A stretch of 64,000 nucleotides of DNA from Chlamydoabsidia padenii (lineage: Eukaryota > Mucoromycota > Mucoromycetes > Mucorales > Cunninghamellaceae). The stretch covers positions 1 through 64,000 of the forward strand of contig JAIWND010000049.1 in the NCBI GenBank assembly GCA_025330725.1. The letters are read 5' to 3'. A program made the position numbers and the translations under genes. Below are positions 22,393 through 34,348 of the stretch, in pieces. The notes beneath the pieces are model-generated. The model was given only the letters and a program-made list of their open reading frames with translations. It ran no database searches and had not been told where the DNA came from. Positions within the stretch are counted from its first letter, which is position 1, and the number at the start of each line of letters is the position of its first letter.

Positions 22393-23591
22393 ATGGGGCT
22401 AACAAGGACCTTGGATAATGAAAAAACGAGCCGACGTCAATCCTGGATCTCTAGCTCACCCTTATTCAACACCTTGTTCTCCTACTCACCACCCACCAGC
22501 GGGGTCCATCGGTCTCATTCCATGAACGAACGAGCTACTCAACCATCACCATTGACAATACGACAACATTCCTTGGTTATCGATAAATCTTCTCCTAGTG
22601 CTTCCACAAACAACAAAAAAGTGTCCACCTTGGCTACTATACTTCACAAGGCAAAGCATCGACGTCATGGGCGATCAGTGACCATGGATGCGACGGTAGT
22701 CAACGAACCTGAATTACATGTTCAGGTCCATCTCTTGGAAAACGATGACAATGAAGCCGACAAATCACAACTCAAGAACGATTTTATGAACCTGGCATTT
22801 ACAGAGTAAGTAGGGCTGAACCATGTAACATTGATATCACTCATCCTTCTTTATATAGGGAATTCCGATCGACGGTTAACTTTGAACGACTCGAACAAGG
22901 ACGTATACTGGATATCGGGTGTGGATCAGGCGCATGGTGTATTGAAATGGCACAAAAATACCCTCACCTTGAAGTAGTTGGACTTGACTATAAAGAAGAC
23001 TGGATGATGACGGAAACAGACACTCCGACAAACTGTCATCTCTTTCATGGCAACATTCTCGACAACTTGACAACCCGCTTTGCCCAACACAGTTTTGACT
23101 TTATTCACATTCGATTGATGGCACTGGTACTAACGTTGAAACAATACAAAGTGGTGGTCAGTCGGTACGGCTGGGATCTATTAAAGCCAGGTGGCACGAT
23201 GGAACTCTTGGAGGTGGATCTCCACTTGTGCTCGGCAGGACCGGTGACAAGGAAAATGAACCAAGACTTGATCCAGGCGGCTGATCATTTGGGGTTCCAG
23301 GTAAATCTCGCTACTCGATTAGCTAGCGTGGCACCAGGCGATGATGAACGGCTCAACTTGCAGCAACGGTACCAGTCTTTGCCTATCGGGTTATGGGGTG
23401 GTCGGTTGGGGGTGCTGTTTCGGGATGATTTGGTGGATACCATCAGGCGGTGCCAGGCTTCGATGTGTCAGTATACATCAGGTGGTGACACGTTTGTATC
23501 TGATTTGGGCACGGCTTGTCGGGAAATGGAACAATATCATACTTTTGCCAACTTTCACTTTTTGACAGTGAACAAACGACCCATCATGTAA
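22393..23591 (+). CDS. SAM-dependent methyltransferase (class I)
   Basis: Two exons (22393-22805, 22859-23591) encode 381 residues. After a ~140-residue Ser-rich, disordered N-terminus comes motif I, RILDIGCGSGAW, with an acidic residue ending beta-2 (VVGLDY) and a GNILD loop. A later LLKPGGTMELLEVD block is the post-II/III region. This matches the Methyltransf_25/LaeA-like set of fungal methyltransferases; the long disordered N-terminus is common there. The substrate cannot be told. RMALVLTLKQY replaces the more usual R.L...v.dW segment. Confidence 0.83.
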
Positions 23592-24130
23592 ATACTCATC
23601 TATTATATCACATAGTTTATTTTATTCATTCTTACATATATATACATGCATATCATCATCCATCCTCTCATTCTTCCCTATTTGTACTCATTTATCTTAC
23701 CATACTCTTTAAATAAAAGTCATCTTTATAAAAACCGTGTCATTGTATGTCTCTTTTCTCTTTTTTATATATAGGGTGAAACCTTTTGCTGAGCATGCAT
23801 GCATCAAAGCTTTTTTTCATGCATGTTCAAGCGCCGATTGAAATGTTTTTGATCCAGGTGAATAGTCTAAGAATGACAATGTTATTTACAAGCGCATAGA
23901 CACATTCGTCGCTTTCATTTAGATAGGGCAAGATGGTTACAATCAAATTTTTATTGAGTTGTGATAAAAAGCAAGGTGTCAAGTAAAGTCTATGCGGTAC
24001 CATGTTGAGAGGGGGGAGGGCCAAGTGAAACACATCTAGAGGTGGGGGGATAGAGTAGAATGGTGGTTTTCTTTCATGTTGTTGTAAGCAGAAAATATGT
24101 GTCCCCATTGTTGACTTCTCTCGCCGTTAG
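23592..24130. other. Intergenic, no gene recognised
   Basis: Holds the 3' end of the methyltransferase transcript (AATAAA near 23713) and short T-rich tracts. A GCATGCATG palindromic stretch lies at 23795-23804. Confidence 0.4.
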
Positions 24131-24179
24131 TATTGAATTTTTTGCTTGTTGGTTACCTAGTTTGTGAAAGAGGTCAACC

Positions 24180-25260
24180 ATGTCATTTTCACAACCCGCC
24201 ATTTTTTTTTTTTTTTTTACTTGCTCCATATGCTCATCATTTGATTTATATCCCAACCATCAATGACCCTTCCCCTAGATTCGGATGGGTCAACCGATCC
24301 CCTTGGCTCCACATCCCAACTAATGTAAGTAATAGTAATTAAACCCCCCTCCCCCATTCATCATGTATCATTAACAGTCTTTTTCTCCACAGATGGTTAC
24401 ACCTTTTGGAAAACGTTGGTATTTACTTTTACAAGGTGGAAACCCTCAACAGGTAACAAAAAAAAAAAGTATGAATAAATAGATCAGTTGAAAGAGGGGT
24501 GATTCTTTTTATTCACAAGTACCTGTCCCTGACTTTCAAACCAGTACTACGAAAAAAAAGAACAAGTCCAACAACGGCGGCGGCAAAACCATGACTCGTT
24601 CACCGTGCTTGACAACTTCCAGGGCTAGTAGCGTGTTTGGAAGCCTCGGTAAGAAACCAGGATTGGCGTGGATGATCCTCATCTGTCATTCTTCTGAAAT
24701 AGACACTCTGTGAATGAATGTCCTGTGGACGATACATGATGACGGGCCAGACAAGTGATGGGTAATATACATTGGCTCTTTTAAAATGAACAAGGGATGT
24801 TTCTCAATGATGTATACATTTTATAAAATCAATAGTCGGGGGGGTAATGACATTCTCCTTCCTTCTCGAATGATCTCCTCAACCAGTCAACAAAAGGTAG
24901 CTAATAAATGAAAAAAAAAATCCCACCCTCTCCTCTTTGGTACGTGAATATTAAAACTAACTTTGTGGTTTTTCTTACATAGTATGACCCTGATGGAATA
25001 TCCTTTTCAAACAGGAGAAACTTGGCAACAATTGACACTGGAAACCAATCATTGTGTGATTCAACCTTTTTACCATCAAGGGGTGGGTGATACAGCATTG
25101 ACGCTCGGCAGTGTGGTGATTGCAGTTAAGAAAAAAAAGTCATCTCTCCATAATTAAACGACATATCCGATGGGAATCAAATCAGAATGTCGACTTTTTT
25201 TTTGCAACAGGCTTCTAAACAACAACCAACACGTCCTCTGATACTTTTAAAGGTGATTAT
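24180..25260 (+). CDS. Unresolved multi-exon gene, hypothetical
   Basis: Several plus-strand segments have coding character bounded by splice-like sites. One near 24230-24323 includes FGWVNRSPWLHIPTN with a GTAAGT donor. It joins 24393-24451 (MVTPFGKRWYLLLQGGNPQQ, acceptor CCACAG, donor GTAAC). A later one at about 24984-25128 reads GETWQQLTLETNHCVIQPF and DTALTLGSVVIAVK. The joins between 24540 and 24980 could not be made without stops, partly because of a G7 run at 24839-24845. I do not recognise the protein; boundaries are tentative. Confidence 0.3.
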
Positions 25261-25869
25261 CCATACCAAGCCATATCTAGATGACGAAGAGGGGGCAATC
25301 TTCTAGGTAGGTAGGTATCCATCGGTTTACTAGTAATACTTTGGAAATACAAGACATTTTAAAATACCGAACATCCTCCTTTATGAATATCAACAGGAAT
25401 AAAAAAAAGCCTCCATGGCAAAAAAAAAAAAAAAGAAACAAATAACGGATGGGGAGGAGGAACTTGATAAGAACGACAACAGTAACAAGGATTGTTCTTT
25501 TAACGGAGAACAGCATCATAGGGGATGATCTTGTCAAGTGGAAATTTAAAAAACAAGTGGCCAAGAATGGTGGGATAAAGACATCGTTATGGTATAAAGT
25601 TATTCCAACTTGATCAGACCATTTAGGTAATCTCTCTTTCTCTCCCCTGGCTTTCTTTTTTTTTTATTGTACACATTCAACTGTAGTTATAGTTTAACTC
25701 CCTTTATTCTCTTGTTATTCCTTTTTTGCCTCCTCCTTCCTTACTTGGGTTACCGTATTCCCTAATTTATTACATGTGCATTAAATGATTTGTTACTGCT
25801 GTTACTTTTTTTTTTTTTTTACCAATAAACAAAGCTACATTATATACATATGACCCATCTTATGGAATT

Positions 25870-25909
<40 letters not shown>

Positions 25910-26424
25910 GATTGATTACTTTTGATATAGTAGTGTTTTATATCTTGGACAGATGACTTCTCCCTTCCCATGATAGTCTCCTTTCTCACTTCCAACTCCT
26001 TTTAATCGAACAAGTATACAAAAGGAGTATAGGTGTTAACCAAAGTGGCCAAAAAAGGACAAGAGGATATCCACTATTGGTATGTATAGTGAAAAGGTTA
26101 GAACAAGGGACATGTTTGGTTTCCTGTTTTTCCCTTTTTGTTGATAGACATTTTTTGGTTTGATCCATTTCTTCTCGTTATGGAAGTATACAAGAATATA
26201 ACGCGCAGAAGGAGTAATAATAAGAATAAAAAAGGGCCACTCTAGTCAGCCATTCCACCTCCTTTTCTTCTTACTGTGCATGAATAATGCCGGTGTTTTG
26301 ATTTATAAAAAGTCTAGTCGAGTTTTTCTTTATTTCTTTTTATTTTGGTTTTACTTTTTTTTTTTCCCTTCTTCATTAAATTAACTTGACCTTGCATAAA
26401 ATACAAAGTAAAATAATAAAGACA
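25261..26424. other. Intergenic, homopolymer-rich
   Basis: Includes a poly(A) run of about 37 at 25871-25907, T runs near 25650 and 25806, and pyrimidine-rich DNA before the RGS gene. No gene recognised. Confidence 0.45.
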
Positions 26425-28157
26425 ATGGCTCAAGCATACACCTCAATCATGAAATTCACTGTCGATGGACGTCCATACATCAAGGTAAAAATTCGAATCA
26501 TGATTTTTAAAATCCCGCCATCCAAGTGGATGGGAAAATTAAAAAAGAGTGGGCCCTTGAGGGTTTTTTCTTCCTTCTAAACATTTTTTTCTTACTCATT
26601 CATTAGGATCTCCACGATTTATTCAGTGCTCTTGTCACTCAAATCAAATTCGACACTCATCGCTACCTATTCCGAAACTATGAAAAAACCTTTAGCTCAG
26701 ACGATGCCATCAAGGTCTTGGGCTCACTTCAGTTCTCTCATTCCATTCGGGTTCCCAGCGCACAAGATGCTTCACGCCTGGTGACCACCGTCACCACCAC
26801 CACATTCAACATGAAACGAGGTGTGGCCAAAGCTCTCTGTCAACAATTCCTTTGGTCTGGATTAATGTACAATACGGTGGATCCTTCCAGTCGGTCCTTC
26901 CGGGATCGCGGGTTATGGCAACTGACACCAAAGGGTCTGGTGGTACTGGCTGATTTCTGTCGACGCACTCAGACCGATCATTTCCTATTGGACCAACTAG
27001 TGGATCGTGGGCTGGTGACATTGGAACGCTCGGATGATGATCAATTGATGCTGAATCGACAAAATATGGCGTCATTGTTTAGAACCATGGTGAACGGGTT
27101 ATCGACCATGCAAGACAATAATACTCAACAAAGTGATGGGGGATCTTATCACGGGTCTAAACGAAACTCGGTCTCATCATCTCATTCTTCGGATTCAGCA
27201 CCTGGTTTATCATCCTCTTCCAGTGTATCTTCCTCATCTTCTTCCTCATCTTCTTCCTCATCTAATCATTTGAATGATCGATTCCAATTACTGGACAACA
27301 AACTCTTACAATCAGTCACATCAGCACAACAAACACCTTCTTCATCACCAACCAAACGACTTCGTGTGATCTTCTCGACTCAAATGTGCTGTGATTGGCT
27401 CGTATCCTGCTGCACCATGGCCTCTCGGGACGAAGCTGAATTTGTAACCAATGAATTCCTACGACACGGATGGATCAACTATCAAAATGAAAACGACCAA
27501 CTGGACCAACCCATGGTGGAAGCATCCAAAGGTACACTGATGGTCATTACAGTTAAAGGACGCAACTTGGTACTGGACACCATGCAACCAGTCGTCAACA
27601 CCACGTCTCCTCATACGTCTTTACCAACCACCGACGGTAGCTCGGCCCGACTCGACCTCATTCTCCACGATGCTCAACTCCGTTCCCTCTTCTCCGATTT
27701 CCTACGCGCCAACTTTTGCTCGGAAAACCTGGATTTCTGGATCGACTATACTAATCTACGACGGAAATGCAAGAGCCAGAACCCCGCCATGCCATCACAG
27801 AACCAAAAGGACTTGCTGGAGGATGCGTATGCGATTTGGACCAATTATCTGTGTCCGGGAGCACCATGGGAATTGAATGTGGATCATGATTTGCAGAATG
27901 ATATGGCTCGTCTTGTGCCGTCCATGATGAAACGGGTGCCTCATGCTTATGCTTCTACGGTCATTGTCAATACATCGTCTCAATCCAATTCTCAGTGTCT
28001 GCGTACGTTGCTGAAACGGTTTGAACGGGTGGAAACCCAGATTTGTAGACTCATGTCGGCTGACTCGGTACCTAAATTCGTGTCTTGGTTGCAAATCTAT
28101 CAAAAGAAGGAAAAGTTACCTAGCTTGGAAAATGGTCTTCGCATGTTGAAGGCTTGA
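26425..28157 (+). CDS. DEP-RGS regulator of G-protein signalling (Sst2/FlbA-like)
   Basis: Two exons (26425-26484, 26607-28157) encode 536 residues. The N-terminal ~150 residues have a fungal DEP-like fold region (GVAKALCQQFLWSGLM, RGLWQLTPKG). A Ser-rich linker (about 160-185) leads to a second DEP-like segment (CCDWLVSCC, FLRHGWI). The C-terminal RGS box begins near LDLILHDAQLRSLFSDFLR and includes FCSENLDFWIDY. Fungal Sst2/FlbA/RgsA proteins with this order accelerate GTP hydrolysis on G-alpha and use DEP domains to bind GPCR tails. It may serve the class C GPCR in this window, but that is inference. Confidence 0.87.
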
Positions 28158-28814
28158 TTAAAAAATTAGTAATAAAAGTTAGTCTATAGTTTGTACATTC
28201 CTTGTTTTTTACCCTCCTCTTTTTTTTATTTATTTATTTTAACTTTATATGATATTTTACTCTAATAAAACTTACATATTTGCCTCCATATCTTAATACA
28301 AATGATTTCATTTATTGCGGGAATCTTAGTTGGTCCATCGGGATATGAAAATAATTTTCTTTTGCATGATGATGGTGCCTGTTTTTGTATCACCTTTACT
28401 ATACTGCAGCTGATTGAAACAATAGATGATGATATCTATCTGATACTATAAACTGTCATGGAAAAAAGACCCGGTTCTAACTGTCCTAAAAAAGTGACAG
28501 TGTAGTACAGGGATAGAGGGGTACATTAAAAATAAAATAAAAAAAAAGTCGAGATAGGAGAAGAGAAGCAATAATATGATGATGTTTCATGACCTTGTTA
28601 AATCAGTTTTTTATTATTTTTGTTAAGAGAAGGGAAGTAAATGAATGGGGAGGGAGTCAAACAAAAACAAAAGACCATCAAATGAAGAGGAGCATAAAGC
28701 TATTAAAAAAAAAAAATAGGATTCTACATATAAGAAAGGAAGGAATGATAGGTGTAAATAAGGTGATACAGGGCATAAAAACAAGCTATTTTAACCAAAG
28801 TGAGGAGTTTCCCA
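28158..28814. other. Intergenic between convergent RGS and kinase genes
   Basis: The two genes converge here; AT-rich 3' regions with AATAAAA (28266) on the plus strand. No further gene. Confidence 0.45.
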
Positions 28815-30005
28815 TCAGAGCCACCATGATTCCTTTTCTTGACTGTGGACAAACATATCAGTATCATCATAATCTTCTTCTTCAAGGATAGACGAGGAAG
28901 AGAGAGATGAGCAACCATAAGAGTCTTGATCCCGTTGATAATCTTCTTCCACCATATCAGACCAAGACATACCAGTGCTTGTAAGAGAGGCAGCACTAAA
29001 AATGGCGGAATCAAAGCTAGCCTTGTTGGTAGATTTGGGTGGTGGTATATCCATAGAGATCCTTGTATAATCATCATTGTCTTGTTGCTCGACCAATAAA
29101 GTATCCAGTTTCATAAACTGTTCCTTGACCTGAGTGATGGAAGGACGATCAGGACCATGGACGGTGAGTACTTGTTGAAGAAAATGAGCACAAGGCAAAG
29201 ATAAGGTCGGAAACAAATGGGTCTTGATCACAAAAGGGTCCCGTTTGTATTCTGCAAAAGAAGGATCCATCCCGGTTGCTTCTTGCCAAGGGTTCCGACC
29301 AAATAAAAGAGCTAGCAGTAAGATACCCACACTCCATACATCGGAAGACGCCGCATCATAAGGTACCAATTCCGTCATGTCATCATTATAATCATCATCA
29401 TCATCAAAGTGTTCAGGAGCCAAATAAGTCGTTGATCCACATCCGAATTCCAAAGAATAACGTTCACGAGTCGCCAGGCCAAAATCGGCGACTTTACAAG
29501 TAAAAGCACCATCACCATCATCATCATTAGATTTGAGCAAGATATTTTCCAATTTGATATCACGATGATAAATGCCTTGAGAGTGTAAATGTTGAATACC
29601 ATCCAAGATTTGAATAAATACCGACTTGACAAGAGTGTCATCACGCACCTGTTGATTTTCGGCGACAAAGTCAAACAGATCACCTTGATCACAGAGTTCC
29701 ATCACCATAAAGACATGATCCTTTTCATGAATCACCCGTTCCAGGCCCAGGAGATGAGGGTGTTTGATTGAATCTTGAATATCAATTTCAAGTTGTTGTA
29801 GTTCTAATTGTTCATGGTCCAAACCGGTTTTGTTAAGGACTTTGATGGCGACATAGCTATTGTTGCTGAGTGATTGTCCGAGGAAGAGGCAGCCATAGGA
29901 TCCATGGCCGAGTTCCTCTAAAAGTTGATAGTCGTTACCAATCACCTTGTCCACCATGGATAATGAAGTGTGTGCCCAATAGTCAGATTGTGTTTGAATG
30001 GCCAT
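28815..30005 (-). CDS. Ser/Thr protein kinase, Ran1/Sks1/Vhs1-like
   Basis: A single-exon 396-residue kinase. The P-loop reads ELGHGSYGCLFLG, with VAIKVL lysine, catalytic loop YHRDIKLEN and DFG in KVADFGLAT. The activation segment SLEFGCGSTTYLAPE closely resembles the fungal Ran1/Sks1/Vhs1 subgroup (FGCGSxxYmsPE). The region after the APE is acidic (HFDDDDDYNDD). The C-terminal ~90 residues are Ser/Asp-rich and probably disordered. Family members regulate nutrient response and meiosis. The 5' leader at about 30040-30200 is unusual (see the repeat there). Confidence 0.88.
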   Translation of the reverse strand: MAIQTQSDYWAHTSLSMVDKVIGNDYQLLEELGHGSYGCLFLGQSLSNNSYVAIKVLNKTGLDHEQLELQQLEIDIQDSIKHPHLLGLERVIHEKDHVFMVMELCDQGDLFDFVAENQQVRDDTLVKSVFIQILDGIQHLHSQGIYHRDIKLENILLKSNDDDGDGAFTCKVADFGLATRERYSLEFGCGSTTYLAPEHFDDDDDYNDDMTELVPYDAASSDVWSVGILLLALLFGRNPWQEATGMDPSFAEYKRDPFVIKTHLFPTLSLPCAHFLQQVLTVHGPDRPSITQVKEQFMKLDTLLVEQQDNDDYTRISMDIPPPKSTNKASFDSAIFSAASLTSTGMSWSDMVEEDYQRDQDSYGCSSLSSSSILEEEDYDDTDMFVHSQEKESWWL

Positions 30006-30039
30006 GGTATGTTGAAATAGATAAGAGAGGGTTGTTTAA

Positions 30040-30200
30040 GAAGAGAGAGAGAGAGAGAGAGAATATCCGTACTGACAGATGATTGTTGTTGTTGCAGATG
30101 AAGTGTTGCAGATAAAGTGTTGTTATAATTGCTGTTGTTGTAATTGTTGTTGTTGTTGTTGTAATTGTTGCTGTTGTTGCTGTTGTAGTTGCTGTTGTGA
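30040..30200 (-). repeat. GA and CAA/CAG-type simple repeats in the kinase 5' region
   Basis: On the plus strand (GA)n at 30043-30062 is followed by TGTTGTTG/ATTGTTGCTG triplet runs to about 30195. In the sense direction of the kinase this is CAA/CAG triplets followed by CT dinucleotides just before the ATG. It is likely transcribed leader. Confidence 0.75.
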
Positions 30201-31427
30201 TAGATTGTACTTGGTTTAGATAGTCAGGCGCCCAGTGGCAGTAGGAATAGAGAGGTTAACAGAGTAAAGGTTAATAATAATCATGATAGGGTTTAAAAAA
30301 AAAAGTATATAGAGGTTGAGGATTCAGTCAACGACAAGAAGATAGTAGAGTAAAGACGAGTGAATAAACTAAGTAATGATGAAGATAACTAGAGAAGAAT
30401 GGCAACCATTGTGGAAGTATATAAAAAGGGAAGAAGAGTTGAGATGTAAGAAGAAAAAGAAGAAGAAGAAGAATGTACAAAAGAAGAGATGATGAGGGTG
30501 ACTATGAAATAGCAACAACAACGAGAGAGAGAGAGAAAGAAAAAAAAAAGAGGGCGAGGGAAGAAAAAAGGAAAAAAGGGAGTATGGGAAATATTTAAAG
30601 CATAAGATTATTGAATTTCCGAAACACATGACCTGGATTTTTTCAAGTCCATTGAAGCATCGAAGCCTACTTGACTTTATAAAGCATGTCTCTAGTCGAG
30701 TGGCGCATTTTATTGTAACCACAATAAATACATCACATGATTTCTCTATAGTCGATCAGCTTTGTGACAGTAAAAGAAACAGATGACTGTTCAAAGGCAC
30801 CTCAAGGGAATAATATATTTTAGAATGAACTGGGTGGCAGTAATCATGCCATACTGGTCCTCATTTATGCAATTGAATCGGCGTTTGAATAGATGTCTAT
30901 CTATTATGTAAAAGCACTTTTATTGATAAGGACACACTATGCCGGTTTCTCTTTACAGTAGCTTATTGATACAGTATCACTAATAACCACCTATTTAGTA
31001 GAACTACATTTTATGCTGGATCAGCAAGTCGTTACATTTCATAAAGTCATTCTTTTAAACGAGAAGCTACTGGGCACCTCATTCTTGATTTTATAAGCAT
31101 ATAAAACAACATTATTCCCTTGATACGGATTTTCATTGGAGCGGAGTTTTTGATTATTCAGCAGGACAAGGTATCTTTTAAAATAAAAAAAAACTTGGTC
31201 TCTACCCCCCCTCTTTCTTTCTTCCTTATTCTCTTTACTTGATGTAAGTGACTCCAACATTTTTTTTTAAAAAAAAAAAAAGAATTGGATTGGATATATT
31301 TACTACAGTACGGATGGATGAATGGATGGATGGATGATACATGGACGGATGGAAACGATGATTGGATTCGACTAGCACCAAACTCCTGGATTTGTCAGCA
31401 TTCGTTCTACTACGGCAACTTCTCGAC
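30201..31427. other. Intergenic between divergent kinase and RPL10 genes
   Basis: A/G-rich stretches at 30440-30570, a T10-A12 palindromic run at 31261-31282 and GGATGGAT tandem tetranucleotides at 31312-31352. No gene recognised. Confidence 0.45.
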
Positions 31428-31436
31428 TATATAAAA
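31428..31436 (+). promoter_or_regulatory. TATA box of RPL10
   Basis: TATATAAAA lies 125 bp upstream of the ATG and ahead of a short leader containing a likely intron. This is a canonical TATA element for a highly expressed gene. Confidence 0.6.
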
Positions 31437-31506
31437 ACACACCATCATCCAACAAAAGAGCACCACTTTCTTCTACATCTTGCCTTCCATTCATCTATTC
31501 ATTCAA

Positions 31507-31556
31507 GTAAAAGTCCTGTTACCCATTGAATCGAAACTCATCTCTCTTTTATATAG
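31507..31556 (+). other. Likely 5'-UTR intron of RPL10
   Basis: A GTAAAAGT donor and TTTATATAG acceptor bracket 50 bp directly before TAAAATGGG. Leader introns are common in fungal ribosomal-protein genes; this one needs transcript support. Confidence 0.5.
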
Positions 31557-31560
31557 TAAA

Positions 31561-32211
31561 ATGGGTCGTCGTCCTGCTCGCTGTTACCGTTACTGTAAGA
31601 ACAAGCCCTACCCCAAGTCTCGTTACTGCCGTGGTGTCCCCGATGCCAAGATCAGAATCTATGATTTGGGTCGCAAGAAGGCTCATGTCGATGATTTCCC
31701 TCTCTGTATCCATTTGGTCTCCAACGAATACGAACAATTGTCTGCCGAAGCCCTCGAAGCCGGTCGTATCTGTTGTAACAAGTACATGACCAAGACCTCT
31801 GGTAAAGATTCCTTCCACATGCGTATCCGTGTCCACCCTTACCACGTTGTGCGTATCAACAAAATGTTGTCTTGTGCTGGTGCCGATAGATTGCAAACTG
31901 GTATGCGTGGTGCTTTCGGTAAACCCAACGGTTTGGTGGCTCGTGTCAACATTGGTCAAATCATCTTCTCTGTCCGTACCAAGGATTCCAACAAGGCTAC
32001 TGTCATTGAAGCTCTCCGTCGTTGCAAGTACAAGTTCCCTGGTCAACAAAAGATCATCATCTCCAAAAAGTGGGGTTTCACTCCTTTGGCTCGTGAAGAC
32101 TATGTTACTGCCCGTGCTGAAGGCAAGCTCCTTCCTGATGGTTGTTACGTCAAGTTTGTCCCTCAAAAGGGTGCTCTTACAAAGTACTTTGACATGGCCT
32201 CTCGTGTTTAG
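31561..32211 (+). CDS. RPL10: 60S ribosomal protein L10 (uL16)
   Basis: An uninterrupted 216-residue protein beginning [20 protein letters not shown] with the universal signatures [43 protein letters not shown] core, and KWGFT. Length matches eukaryotic uL16 (about 214-221). The codons are strongly biased to C/T-ending optimal forms compared with neighbouring genes. The protein is loaded late on cytoplasmic 60S subunits and contacts the P site. The essential basic loop (after [11 protein letters not shown]) is intact. Confidence 0.98.
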   Translation: MGRRPARCYRYCKNKPYPKSRYCRGVPDAKIRIYDLGRKKAHVDDFPLCIHLVSNEYEQLSAEALEAGRICCNKYMTKTSGKDSFHMRIRVHPYHVVRINKMLSCAGADRLQTGMRGAFGKPNGLVARVNIGQIIFSVRTKDSNKATVIEALRRCKYKFPGQQKIIISKKWGFTPLAREDYVTARAEGKLLPDGCYVKFVPQKGALTKYFDMASRV

Positions 32212-32608
32212 ATAGTCTTTATATCTACTTTATTACTTTTTTTTTTTTTATTTAGTCTATTATTGTCATATAACATCATCCTTTTTTTTTTACTTTATCT
32301 TTATATAGTCTTACAATAAAAATGAAATAAAGATCTAAACTCGAAATATCAAATGGGGGGGGGTCGACTACTAGTGAGACGATGATGGATAGGTATGATC
32401 TAGTGACATTTAACTCTTTAGAAGAATGAAATTCTTCAGAATAATTAAAATACCACTGAATGATCTTATCACTTTTTTACCATGATTATAACTACCTCCT
32501 ATTTCTTATTATTCACTTGGAATGGATCATCGTATAAATAGGGCAATTCTGTCTATATCTCTCTCACTCTCTTTTATATATTCTATATTACAATATACAT
32601 TGTAGAAT
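32212..32608. other. Intergenic, no gene recognised
   Basis: RPL10 3' region with T10-11 runs and an AATAAA-like site near 32326, then a G8 run at 32355. A CT-rich leader precedes the next gene. Confidence 0.45.
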
Positions 32609-33770
32609 ATGATACGAACTGTCTTGTTTCTAAATGCTTTGATTGCTTTGCTCAGTTGCACTGGTCTTGGCATGAATTTCGTGGCTGTTTTTAAAACTCC
32701 GGTAAAGTCGGCGGGCGAGATAGAAAAAAAAAAGCTCACCTTCTCTTTCTCTTTCTAGATCTCTCAATTTAAGGAGTATAACTTGCAGGTAGGTAGTAAT
32801 AATGATATATGCATCTTGATCAAGTCAATACTAACTAGTAGATACTTTAATCTTTTTATAGTGTTGGACTTGGCTTGGCACCTTTATTGTATCCATCTTG
32901 CTCACCACTGTAATTGTTATCCAACTAGTCTACTTTCGACAATCCAAGCATACGCGGGTGTCCTCCTCGTCCTCCTCTTTAATTGGCTTTATTGTGAATC
33001 TGGTGACATGCATCATCTTTGTCGACAAAACATCGTGGGATGACCGTGCTCCTTCTGTAGGTGGTTTGTTTCTACACTGCGGTGTCTACGACAATAACAA
33101 TGATCCTTCCTACCCACTTTTTTATCAAAGGTAAATAGAAAAAGGGGGTATCCTTTATTGAATTAACAAGTCTTGTTTTAGGTGTCTATTGACTGATGCT
33201 ACTTGGATATCTGGTCTTTTGTTATGCTTCCTTTGGCTGACCTTATTTTGTGTAGTCTGGTACTCACCCCTTCAACACAATACACAGATCCACAAGTACC
33301 AACTATCCGAAACACTACCATCGACCGGTCCTTGCAAACGAATCGAACACTTTTCTTACTTACCAACCAAGGCTTTACCACCATTCCAACAACCACGACC
33401 CAGTGATGACAATACCTTGTTTCTCCCGATCCATAGTAACACCACCACAGCAACAACATGTCGTGGTATCGACAATGTACTACAGCAATCTCATGATGAA
33501 AAGGTCCAAGTATCTGACCTTTGGTTACAGAACTTTGATGCATCAATTGTCGTCGATGGATCTTGTTCTAGTAAAAACAACAGCACCTATGCACATTCGA
33601 TGGATTTGGGATGGATGAAACGAATACATAACAGGGATGGGATACCGCCAATGACAGGATCAAGGCGGATGGTGATGGCTCAATCTTGTCCGGAATTCAA
33701 CAAGAAACGGGTCAAGACGTTACTAACTAGATTACCAAGCGGATCAGATGGGGCTTCTTTACATTATTGA
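32609..33770 (+). CDS. Predicted four-TM membrane protein, uncharacterised
   Basis: Four exons (32609-32701, 32759-32788, 32862-33130, 33182-33770) join in frame to 326 residues. Hydrophobic segments lie at about 3-27, 42-65, 80-95 and 135-160, which suggests four transmembrane helices in a Sur7/MARVEL-like arrangement. The C-terminal ~165 residues are hydrophilic and probably cytosolic. No family motif is certain. The short second exon (30 bp) is in frame but needs transcript support. Confidence 0.55.
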
Positions 33771-34039
33771 TTCAATTAGTCATCCTCATCTTGGATTTAA
33801 TTGTAATGTATAATATAGTCTTTATTTATTTTTTAATCTTAATAGTTAGTATCTACTTTGCTTACTTGACAATCATATAATATAATATAATAAACAACTT
33901 TATTGATCAAAAATATGGATAAGGGGAGGGGTATATAGAAATGATACGTCCGGGTTTATTAAATGGGTAGGGGGTTAATATTAATGTGGGTAAGGAAACA
34001 AGGTATATATATATATATACAGGGAGGGTATTACTTTTT

Positions 34040-34348
34040 TCAAGAAAGACAACTACATTCACCATTCGAACAAATCCCAATCCAATCAAGTGATAGTTTT
34101 TGGCATATATCAGTACACTCATCATGATTATTATTTTGACAAGATCCAATACAGTAACATTGACCAAGAACACACATTCCATTTGCTTCCTCTTCAGTTT
34201 GGCCAGTACATGCTGCTTGGCATCCTTTGGTTGAATAGCCTGTCATGCCTTCATCGTGTCTATCCAGTTGACATAGATCACCCTCGGCAGCTATTCCATA
34301 AAAGAGTAGTACTAGTAATAAGACCAAGTATAATGATCGTCGTGTCAT
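34040..34348 (-). CDS. Secreted tandem two-domain CSalphabeta (defensin-like) protein
   Basis: A single-exon 102-residue protein with a strong signal peptide (hydrophobic core LYLVLLLVLLFYGIA, cleavage likely near AEG). The mature ~80 residues contain twelve cysteines in two successive sets of six. Each set has the defensin-like spacing C...C-x3-C...C-x4-C-x-C (CQAAC and CVLGQCYC; CTDIC and CSNGECSC). That is the cysteine-stabilised alpha-beta signature twice over. Single-domain fungal defensin-like peptides are known from zygomycetes; a tandem form is less usual. An antimicrobial or effector role is inferred. The protein is acidic overall, unlike most cationic defensins. Confidence 0.72.
   Translation of the reverse strand: MTRRSLYLVLLLVLLFYGIAAEGDLCQLDRHDEGMTGYSTKGCQAACTGQTEEEANGMCVLGQCYCIGSCQNNNHDECTDICQKLSLDWIGICSNGECSCLS

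Noticed and set aside
30369..30722. Minus-strand frame rich in leucine, serine and phenylalanine
   Set aside because: The residues come from GA- and A-rich low-complexity DNA; no conserved features.
31549..32166. 205-codon minus-strand frame across RPL10
   Set aside because: Antisense to a highly codon-biased ribosomal-protein gene, a common artefact of biased codons. No family resemblance.
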